Assembly (NCBI RefSeq): GCF_022399565.1 | Contig: NZ_JAJTUT010000003.1 | Span: forward strand, 186,001-250,000 | DNA: 64,000 nucleotides | Reading direction: 5' to 3' | DNA from: Flavobacterium algicola | GTDB taxonomy: Bacteria > Bacteroidota > Bacteroidia > Flavobacteriales > Flavobacteriaceae | Shown: positions 28,662 to 37,421 of the stretch, in pieces | How positions within the stretch are numbered: the first letter of the stretch is position 1 | How the letters are laid out: each line of letters opens with the position of its first letter | Notes under the pieces: model-generated | Told to the model about the DNA's origin: nothing | The model's input: only the letters and a program-made list of their open reading frames with translations | Database searches by the model: none | Program-made: the position numbers and the translations under genes

Positions 28662-30767
28662 ATGAAGCAAATTTATATGATAACGGTAGCATTGCTATTG
28701 TTTACAGCTACAATAAAAGCCCAGCAAATGTTCTACGTTTCTCCAGCAGGAAATGATTTAAATTCAGGAACTAATAGTCAACCTTTGGCCTCATTAATGG
28801 GAGCAAGAGATGCCATCCGAAAAAATAAACAAAATAATACTGCTCCTCAATCTTATACCGTAATAGTTCAAAATGGAGAGTATCTTATGAAGGAAACTCT
28901 CGAACTTACAAATGAAGACAGTGGAACCGAAAAACATCCAATTACCTACAAAGCAGCAAATGGTGCCCACCCTATTTTTAGTGGTGGCAAGAAAATAGAA
29001 GGATTTTCGATATATAAAAAAGGAATTTGGGAAGTTAAAATTCCAGAGAGCGAATACTACAAATGGCAGTTTGATCAGCTCTATGTCAACGGCAACAGAG
29101 CAATTCTTGCCCGAACACCAAATGAAGGATTTTTAGAATTAGATACTATTCACCAAACAATTTGGAAACAAGGCAATTCCAAAGTAGCTGAAAAGGCAGA
29201 GCAGCAACTATTTTTCGATAAAGAAAACTTTGATGCACTTGCTGGTGTTCAAGAAGATGAAATTCCGGAAATAAGATTCAAAGCCTATCACAAATGGGAT
29301 TATACCTTGCGTCATATTGATGCTATTACTAATGATAGTTTGTCGGTTACAACATCTGGAAAAGGGATGAAACCGTGGAACGCATTAAAAAAAGGAGGTC
29401 GTATCGTCTTCGAAAATTATAAGGCGGCACTAGACGCTCCTGGTGAATGGTTTTTGAGTAAAAAAGGAATTTTATACTACGTTCCAAGGCCCGGAGAAAC
29501 CCCTGAGAATACCACCGTCATAGCACCTGTTCTGGAGCAATTGGTATTAATTAAAGGAAATGCTGCCGAAAATAAATATGTGGAATTTATAAATTTTGAA
29601 GGTTTAAAATTTGAATATTGTCATTACGAAATTCCCAAATCAGGATCAGAGCCCAATCAAGCGGCTGCTCTTTTAAATGCAGCTGTTTTTATCGAAGAGG
29701 CCAAAAATATAAATTTTTCTGATTGCGAAATTTCCAAAACAGGACAGCATGCATTATGGTTTGGTAAGGGGTGCAGTGACTCCTCGGTAGCGCATACCTA
29801 TATGCACAATCTTGGCGGTGGCGGAATTTATCTTGGAGATTTTAAAGAAATTCACGGTAAAGATCACACGCATAACATTACTTTAAGTAATAATATCATC
29901 CAATCTGGCGGTCAAGAGTTTCCTGCGGCTGTAGGAATTTGGGTGGGTCACAGTTCAAACAATACGGTGACGCACAATGATATTGGGAATTTTTATTACA
30001 CCGGAATTTCTGTAGGATGGGTTTGGGGTTACGCGCCAAGCTTAGCTAAAAAAAATACAATTGCCTACAACCATATTCACCATATTGGCTGGGATTTGCT
30101 TAGCGATTTGGCCGGAATTTATACTTTGGGCGAGTCAGAAGGGACGCTGGTCGAAAATAATTTGATACATGATGTACATGCCTTTTCTTACGGTGGCTGG
30201 GGAATGTATGCCGATGAAGGTTCCACCGGAATTACGTTCAGAAACAACCTAGTTTACAACACCAAAACAGGTGGTTTTCAGCAAAATTACGGAAAGAACA
30301 ATATTGTAGTTAATAATATTTTGGCCTATGCCAAAAAATACCAATTGCAATGTACGGTTCCAGAGAAACATCAGTCCTTTACTTTTACAAATAATATTAT
30401 TTTATTCAAAGAAGGGATGGTTGCAAAAGGTGCTTGGGATAAGGTAAAAGCAACAATGGATCATAATATTTATTGGAACACCGATGGAAAAGCATACGAT
30501 TTTAATGGTCATTCTTTCAAAGAGTGGCAAAAAATGGATTTTGATCGACATAGTTTTTTAAGCGATCCTAATTTCAAAGATCCTTCAAATGCTGATTTTA
30601 GATTTAAAAATAAAAAAAGGTATACAAAAATAAATTTCGTTCCTTTTGATTACTCACTAGCTGGGGTTTATGGAAAAGAGGAATGGACAGAAAAAGCCAA
30701 ATTACCAATTGCAGTTACTCAAAATTTTGAAAAAGCTGTACAACAAAATATGAAATTACAACATTAG
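28662..30767 (+). CDS. GH141-like right-handed beta-helix glycosidase
   Basis: A 701-aa protein with a Sec signal (IKAQ, about 20). The start FYVSPAGNDLNSGTNSQPLA, followed by ARDAIR, is typical of large beta-helix glycosidases (GH141, GH120). The parallel beta-helix spans about 330-600 with repeated NNT/NNI turns. The segment SYGGWGMYADEGSTG, followed by a VYNTKTGGFQQNYGKNNIV-type stretch, resembles GH141 proteins, which include an alpha-L-fucosidase from a pectin locus and members in fucoidan loci. Family assignment is from pattern memory and is moderate; the exact sugar is not known. It follows the palindrome and lies 3 bp before the second GH20. Confidence 0.72.
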   Translation: MKQIYMITVALLLFTATIKAQQMFYVSPAGNDLNSGTNSQPLASLMGARDAIRKNKQNNTAPQSYTVIVQNGEYLMKETLELTNEDSGTEKHPITYKAANGAHPIFSGGKKIEGFSIYKKGIWEVKIPESEYYKWQFDQLYVNGNRAILARTPNEGFLELDTIHQTIWKQGNSKVAEKAEQQLFFDKENFDALAGVQEDEIPEIRFKAYHKWDYTLRHIDAITNDSLSVTTSGKGMKPWNALKKGGRIVFENYKAALDAPGEWFLSKKGILYYVPRPGETPENTTVIAPVLEQLVLIKGNAAENKYVEFINFEGLKFEYCHYEIPKSGSEPNQAAALLNAAVFIEEAKNINFSDCEISKTGQHALWFGKGCSDSSVAHTYMHNLGGGGIYLGDFKEIHGKDHTHNITLSNNIIQSGGQEFPAAVGIWVGHSSNNTVTHNDIGNFYYTGISVGWVWGYAPSLAKKNTIAYNHIHHIGWDLLSDLAGIYTLGESEGTLVENNLIHDVHAFSYGGWGMYADEGSTGITFRNNLVYNTKTGGFQQNYGKNNIVVNNILAYAKKYQLQCTVPEKHQSFTFTNNIILFKEGMVAKGAWDKVKATMDHNIYWNTDGKAYDFNGHSFKEWQKMDFDRHSFLSDPNFKDPSNADFRFKNKKRYTKINFVPFDYSLAGVYGKEEWTEKAKLPIAVTQNFEKAVQQNMKLQH

Positions 30768-30770
30768 AAT

Positions 30771-33071
30771 ATGAAAAAATACGCCATTTTACTCTTCGTT
30801 GCTCTTCTGCTTGGAGCTTGCTCCACGACTAAAAAAACTTTTAAACAAGAGGAAATTTCATTATTGCCAAAACCAGTGAGTTTTCAATTAAAAGAAAATT
30901 CATTTGAATTTACGTCAAGTACAAAAGTAGTTTTGCAAGATGAAAGTCAGCAAAAAGCGGTGAATTATCTTTTAGGTTTATTCCGTACCGCTGCGGGTTA
31001 TGATTTGAAGGTAATAAGTTCAAAAAAATCAAACACTGTGATTTTTGAAAAAGTAACGGGTTTAAAAAAGGGTGCTTATACAGTAGATATAAATGCAAAA
31101 TCGATATTAATCACAGCTTCTGAGGAGACTGGGTACTTCAATGCTGTTCAAACCATTAGACAATTATTACCCAATCAAATAGAAAGTAAAAAAATTACAA
31201 AAATGCAGTGGCTAGTGCCTGCTGCAACGATAGCAGACGAACCTAAATTTGAATGGCGCGGAATGCACATGGACTTTAGTCGTCATTTTTTTAATATCGA
31301 TGAGGTAAAGAGTTTCTTAGACAATATGGCATTGTACAAATTAAATACCTACCATATGCACCTTACAGATGATCAAGGGTGGCGTATCGAAATTAAAAAA
31401 TATCCCTTGTTGACAGAAGAAGGGGCGTGGAGAATTCCCAACAATCAAGATACAATTTGCAATACTAGAGCAGTCGAAAATAAATTGTACACTATTGATG
31501 AGTCTAATTTTAAAGAAGTAAATGGGCAACGCAAATACGGTGGTTTTTTTACGCAAGATCAAATTAAGGAAATAGTTGCCTATGCAGATGATAGATGCAT
31601 CACGGTAATTCCAGAAATTGATATGCCAGGTCACTTTAAGTCGGCAATTGATAATTATCCTTTTCTTTCGTGCAACGGAGAATCGGGATGGGATACTGTT
31701 TTTACCTATCCTACTTGTTTAGGAAAAGATACAACCTATGAGTTCATGAAAAATGTTCTGAGTGAAGTTGTAGAATTGTTTCCTGCAAATTACATACATA
31801 TTGGTGGTGATGAGGTTAATATTAAGTCATGGGAAAAATGCCCTCATTGTCAAAAAGCCATCAAGGATCATGGGTTAAAAGATGAACATGAATTACAATC
31901 TTATTTCAACAGAGACATTGAACAATTTTTATTGTCGAAAGGGAAACGCTTTATGGGTTGGGACGAAATCGTAAAAGGCGGATTGACGAAAGATGCGAGT
32001 ATCATGTGGTGGAGAAACTGGGCACCAGAAGCTCCAAAAACAGCTGCTAAAAATGGTAATGATATTGTAATTACAACCACTGCGGCTTATTATTTTGATT
32101 ACTTGAACGAAGGAAACAAATTAGAAAACGTTTACAAATACGAACCAGTACCAGCAGATTTTACAGAAGAAGAAGCTGGCCATGTGTTAGGAATTCAAGC
32201 TAACTTGTGGTCTGAGACGATTCCGAATTTTAAGCGTCTGCAATACCAAGCGTATCCAAGAATGTTTGCAGTAGCAGAGAATGCTTGGGTATCGCAAGAA
32301 AAAGACTTTGCATCATTTAATAAAAGAGTCGAAAAACAATACGACAGACTGGATGCGCTCGATGTATACTATTATATTCCAGCTGTAGAAGGATTAGATA
32401 AAGAAATTGCTTTTGTAGATAAAACAGAGGTGAATTTAAATCTGGCCTACCCACTAGAAGGAACTGAGATTTACTATACCTTAGATGGAACTGTACCAAC
32501 AAAAAGTTCATTACATTATGAAACACCATTTACAGTAAATGACACTGTCGAAATCAAAGCGAAATCATACCGCGGATCGATTTACAATGACTTAAAAACG
32601 ACCAAAGTAATTCGTAAAGAATACAAAGCAGCGGCTGTTGATCCGAGTACAAAGGCAAATGGATTAAAGCAATGGTTCATCAAAGGACAATTTAAAACAG
32701 TAGAAGATATCACATCTCCTACGGCTACCAACTACAAATCAGTAGATTCGATTGCTTTAGGTAATTTTAAAGATCAAAAAGATTTCGCTATCGTTTATCA
32801 AGGATTTTTCAATGCAGAAAAAGACGGGATTTACGAATTTGAAACTCGATCTGATGGCGGTAATTTATTATTTATTGATGACGATTTAATTGTAGATAAT
32901 GGTGGTTATCATGGTCCTCGCAAAAAGTATGGAAAAGTTGCTTTGAAAAAGGGATTACATCCGATAAAAGTAAATTACAAAGCGAGCGAAAACCCAAAAA
33001 TGATTGACGTTTGGTATGCTTTACAAGGAGAGGTTTTAAAACCTTTGAATAGTTCGGTTACAAAATTTTAA
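30771..33071 (+). CDS. GH20 beta-N-acetylhexosaminidase with C-terminal PA14, lipoprotein
   Basis: Family GH20 lipoprotein (LLGAC, Cys17). GH20b domain about 25-155; barrel from PKFEWRGMHMDFSRHFF, with HMHLTDDQGWRIEI, ITVIPEIDMPGHF and the catalytic pair Asp347-Glu348 in HIGGDEVN. LGIQANLWSETIPN ends the barrel. C-terminal to it are a CHB_HEX_C/Fn3-associated segment (GTEIYYTLDGTVPT) and a PA14 domain (FNAEKDGIYEFETRSDGGN, then IDVWYALQG) that could bind sugar. At 766 aa it is about 145 residues longer than the paralogue at 19021, mainly from the PA14 module. Confidence 0.93.
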   Translation: MKKYAILLFVALLLGACSTTKKTFKQEEISLLPKPVSFQLKENSFEFTSSTKVVLQDESQQKAVNYLLGLFRTAAGYDLKVISSKKSNTVIFEKVTGLKKGAYTVDINAKSILITASEETGYFNAVQTIRQLLPNQIESKKITKMQWLVPAATIADEPKFEWRGMHMDFSRHFFNIDEVKSFLDNMALYKLNTYHMHLTDDQGWRIEIKKYPLLTEEGAWRIPNNQDTICNTRAVENKLYTIDESNFKEVNGQRKYGGFFTQDQIKEIVAYADDRCITVIPEIDMPGHFKSAIDNYPFLSCNGESGWDTVFTYPTCLGKDTTYEFMKNVLSEVVELFPANYIHIGGDEVNIKSWEKCPHCQKAIKDHGLKDEHELQSYFNRDIEQFLLSKGKRFMGWDEIVKGGLTKDASIMWWRNWAPEAPKTAAKNGNDIVITTTAAYYFDYLNEGNKLENVYKYEPVPADFTEEEAGHVLGIQANLWSETIPNFKRLQYQAYPRMFAVAENAWVSQEKDFASFNKRVEKQYDRLDALDVYYYIPAVEGLDKEIAFVDKTEVNLNLAYPLEGTEIYYTLDGTVPTKSSLHYETPFTVNDTVEIKAKSYRGSIYNDLKTTKVIRKEYKAAAVDPSTKANGLKQWFIKGQFKTVEDITSPTATNYKSVDSIALGNFKDQKDFAIVYQGFFNAEKDGIYEFETRSDGGNLLFIDDDLIVDNGGYHGPRKKYGKVALKKGLHPIKVNYKASENPKMIDVWYALQGEVLKPLNSSVTKF

Positions 33072-33089
33072 TTCATTAAAAGAAAAAAA

Positions 33090-34757
33090 ATGATACAGTT
33101 AAATGTAAATAAGCATGTAATAATACCGGTTTTAGTATTCTTTAGTTCTTTAGGATTACAAATGGTTGGGCAAAACAAATATAATACTGCTCACCCGCTG
33201 ATTTTGGATATGGTACACCATAATCCTGGAGAAACGCCATACGACACCAAATATAACAATCCCGCAGTAATTAAAGAGATGGGTTATAATGGTAAAGTCT
33301 ATTTTCTTTTTGAATCTCCAGCTTTAGCGATAAATTGGGAGTCAGTCGATGCGTCTATTTTACCAAAGGGATCTGAGGATCGTAATTGGGTTGATGCAAA
33401 GGCAGCACAAATAAAGAAAATGCATGCAGAATCCAAAGAGCAAGGGATGGCTATTTATGCAATGTCTGATTTGGTTTTGTTTCCGAAAAGATTAATCGAA
33501 AAATTTAAAATTGAAAAAACTTTCGGAAATCCTAATGATGCTTTAACCGAAAAATTAATTAGAGCTCAGATTAACGAAATGTTTGATCAATTCCCTGATC
33601 TTGACGGACTCGTTGTGCGTATAGGAGAAACCTATTTGCATGATGCACCTTATCACCTTGGAGCAATTGAAGACAAAACAAATGCCGAAAAAACAATCAT
33701 TCCTTTGATCAAAATTCTGAGAGAAGAGATATGTGTAAAAAGAGATAAAGAACTTATCTTCCGTACATGGAATGCTTTTGATAGAGACATGACAACTTAT
33801 TTAAATGTAAGTGCAGCGATTGAGCCGCATGACAATCTGGTTATTAGTGTTAAGCATGTCGAGGGAGATTTTCACAGAGCAAATGAGTTTAGCAAAGTGA
33901 TTGGTCAAGGGCGTCACCGTCAAATTATCGAGGTTCAATCTGCTCGTGAATACGAAGGAAAAGGGGCTTACCCAAATTATATAGCAAATGGTGTAATCGA
34001 AGGTTTTGAGGAGCACGCCAGAATGCCAGAAGATAGTATCAACAGCATTAAGGAATTTGTAGATAAACGACCTGAACTATATGCAGGTATCTGGACATGG
34101 TCTCGTGGTGGCGGTTGGGATGGTCCTTATGTCAAAGACGAATTATGGTGTGATGTAAATTCATGGGTGATGGCACAATGGGGTCAAAATACTGATAAAT
34201 CTGAGGCATTTATATTTAATAGATATGCAACAGAACGTTTGAATTTAGAAGGTTCAAGTATTGCTAAATTTAGAGAATTGTGTTTGCTTTCTGCTGAAGC
34301 TGTTGTACGTGGTAGAAATAGTACTTATAGTGATATGAACCCTTGGTGGACAAGAGATCAAGGTATAGCGTGGCCAATGGTAGCAAAAGGAGATATGGAA
34401 CGCGAAAGAAACCTAGCTCAAAAAGATGAATCGGTTGCGAAATGGAAAAAAATCGTGAAATTGGCTAAGTCAATTAAGTGGGCGAATGATGAAACTAAAA
34501 ATCATGCAATAGGATCTTCTGAATATGGTTTGAAACTGTATGAGATTTATAGAACGCTTGTTTACATAGACAGTGCGGTTACAAAAGGAAATGAAAAAGA
34601 GGTTCAGAAATGGATCAAAGCATATGACAAAACTTGGGTAAACTACAATAAATTGGCCGAAAAATACAGTACAATTGCGACTCTGTATACACAAGATTAC
34701 AAAAGACATATTGGGAATAATGCTGCTATCAAAGTAGATAAATTGAGAAAAAAATAA
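33090..34757 (+). CDS. Secreted TIM-barrel glycosidase-like protein of unassigned family
   Basis: Not recognised as a numbered CAZy family. After a signal (to about VGQ, 29) the 555-aa protein reads like a (beta/alpha)8 enzyme: AVIKEMGYNGKVYF, AIYAMSDLVLFP, DGLVVRIGETYLHDAPYHLG with a candidate catalytic Glu, LIFRTWNAF, VISVKHVEGDFHRA, IIEVQSAREYEGKGAYPNY and AGIWTWSRGGGWDGPYVK. The C-terminal part is helical (ELCLLSAEAVVRGRNS and after). These patterns recall proteins loosely annotated as alpha-glucuronidase (GH67)-like, but the textbook GH67 signatures are not evident. It is 18 bp after GH20 and its stop abuts the ATG of GH92, so it is surely part of the operon. Confidence 0.6.
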   Translation: MIQLNVNKHVIIPVLVFFSSLGLQMVGQNKYNTAHPLILDMVHHNPGETPYDTKYNNPAVIKEMGYNGKVYFLFESPALAINWESVDASILPKGSEDRNWVDAKAAQIKKMHAESKEQGMAIYAMSDLVLFPKRLIEKFKIEKTFGNPNDALTEKLIRAQINEMFDQFPDLDGLVVRIGETYLHDAPYHLGAIEDKTNAEKTIIPLIKILREEICVKRDKELIFRTWNAFDRDMTTYLNVSAAIEPHDNLVISVKHVEGDFHRANEFSKVIGQGRHRQIIEVQSAREYEGKGAYPNYIANGVIEGFEEHARMPEDSINSIKEFVDKRPELYAGIWTWSRGGGWDGPYVKDELWCDVNSWVMAQWGQNTDKSEAFIFNRYATERLNLEGSSIAKFRELCLLSAEAVVRGRNSTYSDMNPWWTRDQGIAWPMVAKGDMERERNLAQKDESVAKWKKIVKLAKSIKWANDETKNHAIGSSEYGLKLYEIYRTLVYIDSAVTKGNEKEVQKWIKAYDKTWVNYNKLAEKYSTIATLYTQDYKRHIGNNAAIKVDKLRKK

Positions 34758-36989
34758 ATGAAGTATTACAGCTATTTTTTAGTTTTAGTTTCGTTAAGTA
34801 TTAGTTCCTGCAAGGAAGGAAAAATACAAAGAAGCGAAAGTTCTGCAAAGGAGAAGTTAACCAGCTATGTGAACACTTTTACAGGTACAGACGGACCTGG
34901 TAATACTTACCCAGGCGCGGTAGTGCCTTTTGGTATGGTGCAACTAAGTCCCGATAACGGATTACCAGGTTGGGATCGTATTGCGGGATATTTTTACCCT
35001 GATAGTACTATTGCAGGTTTTAGTCACACACATCTTTCGGGCACAGGAGCAGGTGATATGTATGATTTATTGGTAATGCCAATGAACAGTAGGTTTACAG
35101 AAAGTCTCACTCCAGAGGGGCCTTACAGACCTTACTCGAAATTTTCTCACGACAAAGAAAAGGCGAGTCCTGGATATTATTCGGTTGATTTGCTTAGTTC
35201 TGGTATCAAAGCAGAATTGACAACTACAGCAAGAGTAGGATACCACCAGTACACTTTTCCTAAAGACGATAAAAGTCAGATTATCTTAGATTTAGGATAT
35301 AGTCTAAATTGGGATGCACCTGTTGATACCCAAATTACAATTGAGGATAATCAAACTATTTCGGGTTATCGTAAATCAAAAGGCTGGGCTGCAGATCAAC
35401 GTATTTATTTTGTAATGAAATTTTCAAAGCCATTTGATAAGGCACAACTTTTCGAAAATGCTAAAGAAAAAAATGCACAATCGGTGAATGGGAAATTCAC
35501 ACGTATTATTGCCAATTACAATACAAAAGAGCAAGAAAAAATCCAGGTAAAAGTCGCACTGTCATCAGCTAGTATTGCTGGTGCTCGAAAGAATCTAGAG
35601 ACTGAGTTGCCAAATTGGGATTTTGAAAAAACGGTTCAGGAAGCTGATGCTAGTTGGGAAACGTATTTATCAAAAATCACAATAAAGGGGACAAAAGAAC
35701 AAAAAGAATTATTCTACACAAATTTGTACCATGTTTTCTTAACACCTTCATTACTTAGTGATGTGGAGGGAGATTATAAAGGAGCTGATGGAAAAGTACA
35801 CAAAGCAGTAGGATATAACAAGTACGACACGTTTTCGCTTTGGGATACCTTTAGAGCGGCGCATCCTTTATATACCTTAATAGCTTCAAAAGAAACAGAG
35901 GATATGGTGAAATCCTTTTTATCGCATTATGATGAAACCGGATTATTACCCGTTTGGTCTTTGGCAGGTAATGAAACAAATATGATGATTGGCTACCATG
36001 CTGTTCCAGTTATAGTTGATGCTTATTTCAAAGGTATTCCAATTGATGCCAAAAAGGCATTAGAAGCTTGTGTGGCTTCTGCCACCGTAAATGGAAGACA
36101 AATAGATACTTATATGAAGTTAGGTTATGTTCCCACTTCAGAGGAGGGCGAGAGTTGGTCTGTTTCTAAAACTTTAGAATATGCCTACGATGATTGGTGT
36201 ATTGCACAACTTGCAGAAGCATTAAATGAAACGGCTATAAAAGAACAGTTTTCTAAGAGAGCGATGAATTGGAAAAATTTATACGATTCTAAATCAACTT
36301 TCTTTCGACCTAAAAACGATAAGGGAGTTTTTGAAAGTCCTTTTTCTCCAAAAGAATATACACGTGAATTTTGCGAAAGCAATGCGTGGCAGTATTTCTT
36401 TTTTGTTCCTCATGATATCGATGGTTTGGTCAAAACAATGGGTAAAGAACGTTTTACTCAAAAATTAGATTCAATGTTTACATATTATCCAAAGGCTACT
36501 GATAAGCTACCTATCTTTAGTACAGGAATGATAGGACAATATGCACATGGAAATGAACCGAGCCACCATGTTTCTTATTTGTACAATAATATAGGGCAAC
36601 CTTGGAAAACACAAGAAATGGTGCGCAAAATAATTGACACGCAATACAGTACCGCACCCGATGGATATTGTGGTAATGAAGATTGTGGACAAATGTCAGC
36701 TTGGTTGGTATGTTCTTCAATTGGAATGTATCCCATAAACCCCGCAAACGGAATTTACAGTATCACCTCTCCATTTGTAAAGGAAGCCAGCATCGCATTA
36801 GAAAACGGAAAAAAGTTTAACATTACGACAGAAAATCAATCAAAGGAAAATTGCTACATTCAATCGATGACTTTAAATGGGAAACCATTTTCAGACTTAA
36901 CAATTAGTCATAAGCAAATTGCAGCAGGTGGTAATCTTCATTTTGTTTTAGGAGATAAACCCAACAAATCTTTGAGTAGAAAACAGTAA
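34758..36989 (+). CDS. GH92 exo-alpha-mannosidase, lipoprotein
   Basis: Family GH92 lipoprotein (SISSC, Cys18), starting directly after the preceding stop. TYPGAVVPFGMVQLSPDNG and FSHTHLSGTGAGDMYDL mark the N-terminal sandwich. FSLWDTFRAAHPLYT, LLPVWSLAGNETNMMIGYHAVP and GNEDCGQMSAWLVCSSIGMYP mark the barrel and the conserved calcium/active-site region. Closer to the commonest GH92 type (GNEDCGQMSAW) than the third copy at 57269. Last gene of the cluster beginning at 875; an AT-rich terminator follows about 80 bp downstream. Confidence 0.93.
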   Translation: MKYYSYFLVLVSLSISSCKEGKIQRSESSAKEKLTSYVNTFTGTDGPGNTYPGAVVPFGMVQLSPDNGLPGWDRIAGYFYPDSTIAGFSHTHLSGTGAGDMYDLLVMPMNSRFTESLTPEGPYRPYSKFSHDKEKASPGYYSVDLLSSGIKAELTTTARVGYHQYTFPKDDKSQIILDLGYSLNWDAPVDTQITIEDNQTISGYRKSKGWAADQRIYFVMKFSKPFDKAQLFENAKEKNAQSVNGKFTRIIANYNTKEQEKIQVKVALSSASIAGARKNLETELPNWDFEKTVQEADASWETYLSKITIKGTKEQKELFYTNLYHVFLTPSLLSDVEGDYKGADGKVHKAVGYNKYDTFSLWDTFRAAHPLYTLIASKETEDMVKSFLSHYDETGLLPVWSLAGNETNMMIGYHAVPVIVDAYFKGIPIDAKKALEACVASATVNGRQIDTYMKLGYVPTSEEGESWSVSKTLEYAYDDWCIAQLAEALNETAIKEQFSKRAMNWKNLYDSKSTFFRPKNDKGVFESPFSPKEYTREFCESNAWQYFFFVPHDIDGLVKTMGKERFTQKLDSMFTYYPKATDKLPIFSTGMIGQYAHGNEPSHHVSYLYNNIGQPWKTQEMVRKIIDTQYSTAPDGYCGNEDCGQMSAWLVCSSIGMYPINPANGIYSITSPFVKEASIALENGKKFNITTENQSKENCYIQSMTLNGKPFSDLTISHKQIAAGGNLHFVLGDKPNKSLSRKQ

Positions 36990-37066
36990 GTTTAGATTGG
37001 AGTACTAGAAAGCAGACTCGTTTTTAATTTCGTAAAAATAGACTAGCTCTAGAAATTTTATTATAG

Positions 37067-37109
37067 AAAAGTTATTATTTTAAATTTAATTTAGAATAAT
37101 AACTTTTTT
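37067..37109 (+). terminator. Rho-independent-type terminator after GH92
   Basis: Arms 37067-37079 (AAAAGTTATTATT) and 37095-37107 (AATAATAACTTTT) are perfectly complementary over 13 bp, with a 15-nt loop and the T-run extending to 37109. The stem is AT-rich, so termination strength is uncertain. Confidence 0.6.
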
Positions 37110-37378
37110 GCTTTTGGTACTATCCTAAGTAAAGTACGCGTAATAAGACATAATTTATAGTTACTGAATATAAATTTATACGGACTTAAAAAAAAATGCA
37201 ATAATATTGAATATTGATTATCGAATGCTATTTATTTCGTTTAAAATATTTGTCAGCTTCCCATTTCTATAGGTACGGATTTGGTTAAAGATGATTTAGC
37301 TATTTGAAATAAAATGGTATTCAAGGTCGAAAATTTTACGTTGGTCGAAAAAAAGATATAATAGGATTTTTAAATCTT

Positions 37379-37386
37379 TATTTTTG
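37379..37386 (+). promoter_or_regulatory. Possible -7 promoter box (TAnnTTTG)
   Basis: TATTTTTG matches the Bacteroidota sigma-A -7 consensus and lies 35 bp before the ATG at 37422. The partner -33 element is not evident, so this is a weak call. Confidence 0.3.
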
Positions 37387-37421
37387 AGAATACTAATTAT
37401 AGTCTTAAATATTGAATCATA

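Larger units (their letters stand above)
36990..37421. other. 432-bp intergenic region: terminator then promoter region of the sulfatase at 37422
   Basis: No ORF. The first ~120 bp hold an AT-rich hairpin with a T-run, closing the upstream operon. The rest is AT-rich. A sequence TATTTTTG at 37379-37386 fits the Bacteroidota -7 consensus TAnnTTTG and lies 35 bp before the next ATG, but no convincing -33 TTG is at the right spacing. Confidence 0.4.
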
